A program made the translations under genes and the position numbers. A DNA stretch of 10,735 nt, from positions 6,470-17,204 of the forward strand of contig JAPPNT010000078.1 in the NCBI GenBank assembly GCA_028873745.1, written 5' to 3'. Within the stretch, counting starts at the first letter, position 1, and every line of letters starts with the position of its first letter. This DNA comes from Chloroflexota bacterium. GTDB lineage: Bacteria; Chloroflexota; Dehalococcoidia; Lucifugimonadales; UBA1127. The notes beneath the pieces were generated by a model. That model was not told the origin of the DNA and searched no databases. It worked only from the letters and a program-made list of their open reading frames with translations. Shown piece after piece: positions 5,712 to 10,735 of the stretch.

Positions 5712-7016
5712 CTAGCTCCCGGCCTCCGCCACCGCCACCGGCGCAGGCGGCTGCGAGCTCCGCCCGAAGGCGCCGCTCAGGTTGCGGACACGGCCGTCGC
5801 GGGCGATGCCCAAGGTGGTGACGGTCAGCAGGCAGCCCGCGCTGATGACGACGGCGGCCGTCGCGCCAATGACGGAGGCCACGCCGCCCATCTGCAACCC
5901 GCCCAGGGGCTGCGCTACCGAGTGCATCATGCTTCGCAGGCCCATGACCCTGCCGCGGAACTCGTCCGGCACCAGCGCGTGGAGCGTCGCCTGGGAGGTC
6001 ACGTTGAAGAGCTGGTTGCTGGCCGAGGCGATCCACTCCATCGCGACGAGCAGCCAGAACCACGGGGCCAGTGCGAACAGAACCAGCGAGCCGCCAAAGC
6101 TGAGCGAGCCCCCCACGATGAGCCAGCCGTGCCTTCGGAAGCGCCCCAACGACCCTCCGATGACGGCCCCCGTGAGCCCGCCGACGCCGCCCGCGGACGA
6201 GAGCACCGCCAGCGAGGTGCCCGAAGCCTCACCAAGGAGCTTGTCGGCGAAGACGGGCAGCAGGATCATGTGCCCGCCGCCGAAGAAGGCGTTGGAGAAG
6301 CTGGTCAGGATGATCAGCAGAAAGATGCGGCTATTTGCGACGTAGCCCAGCCCCTCCACCATGGTCTGGAAGCCCCCGCCCGCCGCGGCGCGCCTTATGG
6401 GAGGCACTCGCACCCAGAGCAGGGCGAAGGTGAACACGAGGGTGAGTCCCGATATCACGAACAGGGCGGTCGCCGCGCCCTCCAGCCCCATGCCTACCCT
6501 GTCAATGAGCAACCCGGCGACCAGCGGCGCGAATATGCGGGTCCCGGGGTGCACGGCGGAGTTGAGGCCTACGGCGCTCATCATGTGCTGCCGGTCGATG
6601 AGGTTGGGAAAAAGGGCCTGCCGGGAGGGCTGCATGAAGGCCTCGCAGGCGCCTGTGCCAAAGACGACGGCCAGCACGTGCCAGACTTCGACCCGGCCGC
6701 TGAACGTCAATATGCCCAGCGTGGCGAAGAGCAGGGCGGTGACCGTGGACGCGCCGATGAGCAGCTTGCGCTGGTCGAACTTGTCGGCGAGAACACCGCC
6801 GACCAGGTTCATGATGATGCCGGGCACGGCGCGCGCGAGACCCAGCAGACCGAGCTGCAGGGCGGACCCGGTCAGGTCGAAGATGAGCCACATCTGCGTG
6901 ACGATGGCCATCTGCTGACCGGCCACCGCGACGGCATGGCCGCTCCAGTACAGCCGGAAGTCCCGGTGCACCAGCGCGGTCAGCAGGGGAAACCGCCGCA
7001 GGAGGAGATCCAGCAC
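5712..7016 (-). CDS. MFS transporter, EntS/MFS_3-like exporter
   Basis: Integral membrane secondary transporter of the major facilitator superfamily, most like the EntS/MFS_3 exporter branch; probably proton-coupled export of a small molecule that the sequence does not reveal. The GTG at 7016 gives 434 aa. It is the only plausible start because an in-frame TAG lies two codons upstream, and it has a GAGG Shine-Dalgarno (7028-7025) at 8 nt. The protein begins with a short amphipathic stretch and HRDFRLYWSG (17-26), typical of this branch. About 12 hydrophobic segments follow. MFS motif A, GGVLADKFDQRK, sits at 73-84 between helices 2 and 3; PSRQALFPNLI at 130-140 and VPDEFRGRVMGL at 349-360 are hallmark loops of EntS-like members. 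The polar basic linker around 200-213 matches the central cytoplasmic loop. The tail (about 415-434) is alanine/proline-rich. A drug or metabolite exporter is the best general call. Confidence 0.88.
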   Translation of the reverse strand: MLDLLLRRFPLLTALVHRDFRLYWSGHAVAVAGQQMAIVTQMWLIFDLTGSALQLGLLGLARAVPGIIMNLVGGVLADKFDQRKLLIGASTVTALLFATLGILTFSGRVEVWHVLAVVFGTGACEAFMQPSRQALFPNLIDRQHMMSAVGLNSAVHPGTRIFAPLVAGLLIDRVGMGLEGAATALFVISGLTLVFTFALLWVRVPPIRRAAAGGGFQTMVEGLGYVANSRIFLLIILTSFSNAFFGGGHMILLPVFADKLLGEASGTSLAVLSSAGGVGGLTGAVIGGSLGRFRRHGWLIVGGSLSFGGSLVLFALAPWFWLLVAMEWIASASNQLFNVTSQATLHALVPDEFRGRVMGLRSMMHSVAQPLGGLQMGGVASVIGATAAVVISAGCLLTVTTLGIARDGRVRNLSGAFGRSSQPPAPVAVAEAGS

Positions 7017-7336
7017 GGGCTATGCCTCGCAAAATTTAGGTAGGGGTACTATACAGCAATGTCGGGGGGTGGACGCGCTGCCTGGCCAGACTTCCGCGGA
7101 TGGGGGGCGCCTCAGACAAAGCGGAAAATGTGAATGTCTACTATCGAATTTTGGGGCCTGTTATGTAATTGACATATGAGAATGCCGCAACTAGAATGCC
7201 CAAACCTTCAAGCAGGAGTGGTCTACCAGGGGGACATGGAACTAGTGCATTCACGCTGACATGGACGCTCTCTCGAGAGCGCCGGGTTGGGCGGCGAGGG
7301 CCGCATCGATCCCAGCAAAAATGCAAGGAGGTTCCC
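7017..7336. other. Divergent promoter region between MFS and solute-binding protein genes
   Basis: This 320-bp gap holds a near-consensus plus-strand promoter (7169-7197), the leader of the solute-binding protein gene, and on the minus strand a TATAGT box (7053-7048) that could serve the MFS gene, although no -35 is recognisable at standard spacing. The stretch 7130-7200 is clearly more AT-rich than flanking DNA. A perfect palindrome CTCTCGAGAG is at 7270-7279. No gene is seen. Confidence 0.6.
7169..7197 (+). promoter_or_regulatory. Strong sigma70 promoter for the solute-binding protein gene
   Basis: Consensus -35 TTGACA (7169-7174), exactly 17 bp of spacer, and TAGAAT (7192-7197, 5/6) form the best promoter in the window. 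The predicted start is near 7204, which leaves a leader of about 133 nt before the ATG at 7337. An inverted repeat TATGT-AATTG-ACATA (7162-7176) overlaps the -35 and could be an operator. Confidence 0.75.
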
Positions 7337-7347
7337 ATGCTGTGTAG
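7261..7347 (+). other. Possible leader ORFs upstream of the solute-binding protein gene
   Basis: Two short reading frames lie in the predicted leader. One is seven codons (7236-7259, MELVHSR), preceded by AGGGGG. The second starts at 7261, immediately after the first stop, and runs 28 codons to a TAG at 7345-7347, overlapping the first codons of the solute-binding protein in another frame. They could couple translation or be chance; only position supports them. Confidence 0.2.
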
Positions 7348-9142
7348 ACTCAGCCCCGCCAAGCTACTGTCCCTCCTCTCCCTCTCCCTGTGTCTCGCGC
7401 TGTTTGCCGCGGCGTGCGGCGGCGACGACGACTCGGCGCCGGCGGCGGCACCGGACGCACCGGCAGCGGTGACGGAGCCGGCGGACGCCATGCCAGCGGC
7501 GCCCGTCCTAGAGGGCGCGTCGGCGGCGCCGGTGGTGCAGCCGACCATCGCGCCAGTGATGGCCCCGGTCGAGACCAAGATCGACCGCGTGGTGTTCGGC
7601 ATGTCGCCGGTCAGTGAGGAGTACAGCAACCCGATGCGGCTAGGCCCGCCGAACAACATCCAGCTCAACCCCATGTATGAGTACCTCATCGGCATGGACC
7701 CGCAGTCCGGTGCGTGGACTCCGGAACTCGCCACCAGGTGGGAGGTTGAGCCGGACGGCAAGAACATCCGCTTCTTCCTGCAGGAGGGCGTGCCCTTCCA
7801 GGATGGGTGGGGCGAAATGACCGCAAAGGACGTGAAGCTCACCTTTGAGGAGCTCGCGCACCCTGAGGCAGGCCACGGCAATAGCGGCTATATGCGAACT
7901 GCGCTGAAGGGCGTCGAAATTATCAACGACCATGAGTTGGTCCTCGACGTCAATGAACCAGACGCCGGCTTGCTCTGGGTGATTTCGCGCCAGGAGCAGA
8001 GCATCCTGGTAATCAGCAAGGACGCGTACGACGACCTGGGGCATTCGCCAACTCTTCAAGATGAACCGATCCCAGGCACTGGACCCTACCAATTCAAGGA
8101 ACGCCGCGAAGGCGAGTACATTCGCTTCGAGCGCATCGAGGAGCCGCACTGGCGCTTCACCCCAGACTTCCCGGAACTGGAACTGCGCTGGATGTCCGAG
8201 GCATCGACGCGGCTGGCTTCCCTGCTGACGGACGAGATCCACATCACCAACCTGCCGGAGGACCAGATCCAGCAGGCGGTGTCTGACGGCATGGCAATCG
8301 CCAAGGGCAACGCCGCGGGGCAGCGGGCATTCTTCAGCTTCCTGGGGGTCTTCCGCACACCCAGCACGGCCGACACCCGCGGCCAACTTCCGCTGCTGGA
8401 CGCGCCGTTCAAGTACCCGGAGTCTCCCTTCCACGACATTCGTGTCCGGCAGGCGCTGAACCATGCGGTGAACCGTGACGAGATCAACACCGCCTTCTTC
8501 AACGGCAAGGGCGAATTGATGCACATCAACCACTTCCACCCAACCCGTCCCGGCTGGGACGAATCCTGGGCGACGCGATACCCGGACGCCTACGGCTACA
8601 ACCCGCAGCGCGCCATGGAGCTGCTTGCAGAGGCGGGGTACGGCCCGAACAACCCGTACCAAATCAACATGCACCTGCAGGAGACCAGGGTGGCCGGCGC
8701 ACTGGACGTCATTGAAGGCGTGGCGGGCCACTTCCGGGACATCGGCGTCGACGTGAACTTGATCAGCATGGACGCGGCCGCCTTTTCAGCCGGGCGCCGC
8801 AGCTTCGAGTTCAACAACGACCTGCGCTTCGCGGGCACGAGCTCCCACCTGCTGATGGGCTTCCGGGTCTACTCCTCCGGCCACGCCCCTCGGGGCAGCG
8901 GCATGGAAATCCCGGAGATCGATGACCTCTACAGCACGGTCCGCGTGACGGTTGACCCGGTCAAGCAAGACCAGTTGCTGAGGCAACTTGGTGAGCTGCA
9001 GATCCAGAACTACATGCACATTCCGATGCTGTGGCTGCCGCCCGAGGCCGTCTACAACCCCGATTTCGTGGGCGGCTACAACTTCCCGGGCTCGGTGACG
9101 GGGCTCTGGACGCACCTGGAGCTGATCAGCGCGGCTCAATAG
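7337..9142 (+). CDS. ABC transporter substrate-binding lipoprotein, family 5 (peptide/organic solute)
   Basis: Extracytoplasmic solute-binding protein of family 5 (DppA/OppA type), capturing peptides or other organic solutes for an ABC importer. The ATG at 7337 gives 601 aa with a strong Shine-Dalgarno AAGGAGG (7325-7331) at 5 nt; the frame is open to 7169 but that part is leader. Residues 1-26 are a lipoprotein signal peptide (basic start, leucine-rich core, lipobox LFAAAC with Cys27). A long Ala/Pro/Asp-rich linker follows (about 28-80), then the binding domain from about 82. Typical family segments: YEYLIGMDPQSGAWTPELA (114-132), FQDGWGEMTAKDV (154-166), GTGPYQF, RVRQALNHAVNRDEI, and a GHAPRGSG loop. 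No ATPase or permease gene is adjacent, so the partner is elsewhere or the protein is shared. A strong promoter precedes it and a strong terminator follows, consistent with an abundant monocistronic product. The ligand cannot be predicted. Confidence 0.92.
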   Translation: MLCRLSPAKLLSLLSLSLCLALFAAACGGDDDSAPAAAPDAPAAVTEPADAMPAAPVLEGASAAPVVQPTIAPVMAPVETKIDRVVFGMSPVSEEYSNPMRLGPPNNIQLNPMYEYLIGMDPQSGAWTPELATRWEVEPDGKNIRFFLQEGVPFQDGWGEMTAKDVKLTFEELAHPEAGHGNSGYMRTALKGVEIINDHELVLDVNEPDAGLLWVISRQEQSILVISKDAYDDLGHSPTLQDEPIPGTGPYQFKERREGEYIRFERIEEPHWRFTPDFPELELRWMSEASTRLASLLTDEIHITNLPEDQIQQAVSDGMAIAKGNAAGQRAFFSFLGVFRTPSTADTRGQLPLLDAPFKYPESPFHDIRVRQALNHAVNRDEINTAFFNGKGELMHINHFHPTRPGWDESWATRYPDAYGYNPQRAMELLAEAGYGPNNPYQINMHLQETRVAGALDVIEGVAGHFRDIGVDVNLISMDAAAFSAGRRSFEFNNDLRFAGTSSHLLMGFRVYSSGHAPRGSGMEIPEIDDLYSTVRVTVDPVKQDQLLRQLGELQIQNYMHIPMLWLPPEAVYNPDFVGGYNFPGSVTGLWTHLELISAAQ

Positions 9143-9180
9143 CGGGCGATTGAGGGCGCCGGTACGGACGCTGACAAGAA

Positions 9181-9214
9181 GGGGGCGCTCCCGCTGGGGG
9201 AGCGCCCCCTCTTT
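9181..9214 (+). terminator. Strong intrinsic terminator of the solute-binding protein gene
   Basis: Perfect 12-bp stem GGGGGCGCTCCC (9181-9192) / GGGAGCGCCCCC (9198-9209) with a 5-nt loop, followed by TCTTT and preceded by AAGAA, 38 bp after the stop codon. The classic shape and position make this a confident call. Confidence 0.88.
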
Positions 9215-9340
9215 CATTGCGCGCGGCAGACCGGACTGTAGATAGTTGGGACTCAGAGGCTTGGGATTCGACCAACTCCGCCGCGTCCTGCCGCCCACTT
9301 CGAAAGTTCTCCAGGGAACGGGAGTCAGGTGAGTGCGCGG

Positions 9341-9426
9341 CGTGCTTCGACGGGCTTAGCACGAACGGGGCGGAGTGGAGCGGGGGAGGTTGCGAGGCGT
9401 CGGGGTTTCCGCATCCGCGCGGAAAC
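9341..9426 (+). repeat. Composite dispersed repeat, unit 2
   Basis: Module A (9341-9370) is CGTGCTTCGACGGGCTTAGC followed by ACGAACGGGG, and its CGTGCT/AGCACG ends can pair. Thirty-four bp later module B is a perfect 8-bp stem GTTTCCGC (9405-9412) / GCGGAAAC (9419-9426) with a 6-nt loop. Module A differs from that of unit 3 at 3 of 30 positions. Confidence 0.75.
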
Positions 9427-9471
9427 GGCGGGAGGGGTTGGGAGAAGGTGAGGCCGTTGGACGCGGAGTTT

Positions 9472-9494
9472 CTGGATACCGGCTTTCGCCGGTA
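9472..9494 (+). repeat. Solitary module B-like hairpin
   Basis: CTGGA followed by a perfect 7-bp stem TACCGGC (9477-9483) / GCCGGTA (9488-9494) with a TTTC loop. It shares the CTGGAT lead-in and the short-loop layout with module B of unit 1 (4696-4719), so it looks like a sequence variant of the same hairpin family. Confidence 0.6.
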
Positions 9495-9689
9495 AAGCGG
9501 GGGGATTCGGTCGCTTCTATAGGCGTTCCTGCCCGCACGGGAGCGACGATGAGGCTTCGTAGTGAGGGTGACCGGAGGAGAGCGCCCCCATCCCGACACT
9601 CCCGCGCACGTGGGGAAAGGGCTTGCGGGCTTTTGGATTGGGCGGCGTTCCCTTGCACATGGCGGAACAGGCGCAGCGCGTGAGCGGGG

Positions 9690-9776
9690 CGTGCTTCGAC
9701 GGGCTCAGCACGGACGGGAGAGGCAAGCAGGACGGGGCAGACTGTGAGGCGTGGAGGTTCCCGCCACCGCAGGAAC
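9690..9776 (+). repeat. Composite dispersed repeat, unit 3
   Basis: Module A (9690-9719) is CGTGCTTCGACGGGCTCAGC followed by ACGGACGGGA. Thirty-seven bp later module B is GTTCCCGC (9757-9764) / GCAGGAAC (9769-9776), an 8-bp stem with one mismatch and a 4-nt CACC loop. The GAGGCGT lead-in to module B is shared with unit 2. Confidence 0.7.
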
Positions 9777-9841
9777 AACCGTGAGGGTGGTTGGGCTGCG
9801 GGTTGGGGGAACGCAGCCGATTACTGCAGTCGCGCCAAAGG

Positions 9842-9873
9842 AAGCCCCCCGGCCTACAGCGGCCGGGGGGCTT
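9842..9873 (-). terminator. Intrinsic terminator of the right-edge solute-binding protein gene
   Basis: Perfect 13-bp stem AAGCCCCCCGGCC (9842-9854) / GGCCGGGGGGCTT (9861-9873) with a 6-nt loop, 32 bp beyond the stop on the minus strand, followed there by CCTTTGG. The stem is strong and the T-tract short; it could also stop plus-strand readthrough. Confidence 0.75.
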
Positions 9874-9905
9874 GGCTTCGAGCTATGTTTGCTCGTAGTT
9901 GGGCG

Positions 9906-10735
9906 CTAGCGGGTACCGCGGATGTTCCAGAAGTGCGTGAAGGTGCCGGAAACGGTGCCCGGGAATACCCAGTCGTCCACCACGTCCGGGTTGACCATTA
10001 CGCGGACGGGGACCCAGAAGAGCGGCATGGCCAGGTACTCGTCGTAGATGCGGTTGGTGGCCGCCTTGATGAAGTCGTTCTGCACGTTCAGATCGAGGGA
10101 CGTGCGCGCCTTCTGGAATACCTCTTCCACGATGAAGTCCTCGGCGCCGCCGCCGCGAGGCGGTGAGGTGTGGTGGCCCAGTCGCAGCGCCAGGATGGGC
10201 GGCGCGATCAGCACACCAAGGGTGATGTGGTTGTCGTAGTCCAGCGCGCGGCCGCGGTTGAGGCGCTGGGCACGGTCGACGGTCAGAAGATTGACCTTGA
10301 CGCCGACGTCAGTCCACATCTGCGCAACCGACTCGATTACGTCAGGCCCGCCGGAGTACTGCTGCATCTCCAGAACGAACATATTGGTCTCGAGGGGGTT
10401 GTTGGAGTCGTAGCCGGCCGCGCGAAGGTGGTTGCGCGCGGCAGCCGGGTCGTAGCCGTACTTCTCGTCGAATTCGTCCTTCCAGCGCTGGTTGAAGGCG
10501 CCATGAGTCTCGGCGACGTGGATGGCGTGCATCTTCTGGCCGAGGTTGAAGAAGAAGGCCTCGTTCAGGGCATCGCGGTCGATGGCGCGGTTGAGAGCGG
10601 CGCGAACGTCCTTGCTGAGCAGGGGGGTGTCGAACTTGTAGCCCGCGCTGGGGTTGTCGGGCTCGTTCAGGTAGACGCCCTGCATCTGGAAGAACGTCCG
10701 CATGGTGTTGACCCGTCCCGTGATCACCTTGTAAC
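9906..10735 (-). CDS. Second family-5 ABC substrate-binding protein (5' part outside window)
   Basis: C-terminal portion, about 275 residues, of a family-5 solute-binding protein; the frame is open through the right edge, so signal peptide and N-terminal lobe are not visible and the GTG at 10727 is internal. It aligns by eye with the C-terminal half of the 7337-9142 protein: DVRAALNRAIDRDALNEAFF against IRVRQALNHAVNRDEINTAFF; KYGYDPAAARNHLRAAGYDSNNP against AYGYNPQRAMELLAEAGYGPNNP; DVGVKVNLLTVD against DIGVDVNLISMD; LGHHTSPPRGGGAEDF against SSGHAPRGSGMEIP; and a PLFWVPVRVMVNPDVV tail. The two are therefore diverged paralogues in convergent orientation, probably with different ligands. The gene ends at TAG 9908-9906 followed by a strong hairpin. 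No permease or ATPase gene is visible beside it. Confidence 0.88.
   Translation of the reverse strand, partial: YKVITGRVNTMRTFFQMQGVYLNEPDNPSAGYKFDTPLLSKDVRAALNRAIDRDALNEAFFFNLGQKMHAIHVAETHGAFNQRWKDEFDEKYGYDPAAARNHLRAAGYDSNNPLETNMFVLEMQQYSGGPDVIESVAQMWTDVGVKVNLLTVDRAQRLNRGRALDYDNHITLGVLIAPPILALRLGHHTSPPRGGGAEDFIVEEVFQKARTSLDLNVQNDFIKAATNRIYDEYLAMPLFWVPVRVMVNPDVVDDWVFPGTVSGTFTHFWNIRGTR

Larger units (their letters stand above)
9143..9905. other. Gene-free, repeat-rich block between convergent SBP genes
   Basis: No gene is supported here. In order it holds: the terminator at 9181-9214; composite repeat units at 9341-9426 and 9690-9776; a related hairpin TACCGGC/GCCGGTA at 9477-9494; a GTCGCT (9510-9515) / AGCGAC (9542-9547) inverted repeat enclosing a degenerate hairpin; a degenerate CCCGCGCACGTGGGG hairpin at about 9601-9615; a GGCTGCG (9794-9800) / CGCAGCC (9812-9818) hairpin; and the terminator at 9842-9873. 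Conceptual translations are arginine/proline/serine-rich and follow the repeats, as expected for non-coding DNA. Confidence 0.7.

Noticed and set aside
4752..7043. A 763-codon open frame on the plus strand antisense to the esterase and MFS genes
   Set aside because: It is composed of Arg/Gly/His/Ala-rich low-information protein, has no recognisable domain, and mirrors two well-supported genes on the other strand; long antisense frames are expected at this GC content.
7640..8731. A 363-codon minus-strand frame within the solute-binding protein gene
   Set aside because: Complement of a confidently assigned gene; no domain recognised.
9126..9599. A 157-codon minus-strand frame in the repeat block (contains FVLSPSKH and YRRKPVSR)
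   Set aside because: These peptides are translations of the dispersed repeat modules, not a gene; the frame also crosses the terminator hairpin and the end of the SBP gene.
9341..9776. CRISPR array or tandem repeat
   Set aside because: The repeat units are few, imperfect and irregularly spaced, with internal hairpins and no unique spacers of constant length; no cas gene is nearby.

Overview
The window is GC-rich bacterial chromosome with six complete genes or near-complete genes and one gene cut off at each edge. The proteins and the intergenic repeats suit an uncultured Chloroflexota (Dehalococcoidia or SAR202-like) genome. That assignment is an inference from protein style (a YchF with an unusual P-loop, an atypical HolA, several solitary family-5 solute-binding proteins); nothing in the window proves it. 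I see no tRNA, rRNA, CRISPR array, transposase, integrase or phage gene.

Layout. Positions 1-1996 (minus strand) hold a probable ychF-hemW operon: a YchF/OLA1-type P-loop NTPase followed after 12 bp by the heme chaperone HemW, which runs off the left edge. A 127-bp divergent promoter region separates ychF from holA (plus strand, DNA polymerase III delta subunit, 2124-3146). A non-coding stretch of about 420 bp with AT-rich hairpins follows. Next come three minus-strand genes read right to left: an MFS exporter (7016-5712), an alpha/beta hydrolase/esterase (5615-4761) and an aldo/keto reductase (4568-3564). A structured repeat lies between the last two. After a divergent promoter region with a near-consensus sigma70 promoter comes a complete lipoprotein solute-binding protein (SBP family 5, 7337-9142, plus strand) with a strong intrinsic terminator. 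A gene-free, repeat-rich block of about 760 bp follows. The C-terminal part of a second, paralogous family-5 solute-binding protein then enters from the right edge on the minus strand, so the two SBP genes converge on the repeat block.

How they work together. ychF, hemW and holA are housekeeping genes (stress/translation-associated NTPase, heme delivery, replication clamp loading). The right two-thirds looks like the flexible metabolism of a heterotrophic oligotroph: organic-solute or peptide capture by solitary SBPs without adjacent permeases, an esterase, an NADPH-dependent reductase and an exporter. No link between these beyond adjacency can be shown here.

The most distinctive non-coding signal is a two-module dispersed repeat. 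Module A is a CTTCGAC...AGCACG/AGGGCGAACGG-type element. It is followed 34-38 bp later by module B, a hairpin of the type RTTCCCGC-loop-GCGGGAAY. The composite occurs three times in the same orientation (4612-4719, 9341-9426, 9690-9776), with further hairpins nearby. I did not find a clear novel multi-gene system; the repeat family and the regulatory layouts are the items worth checking.
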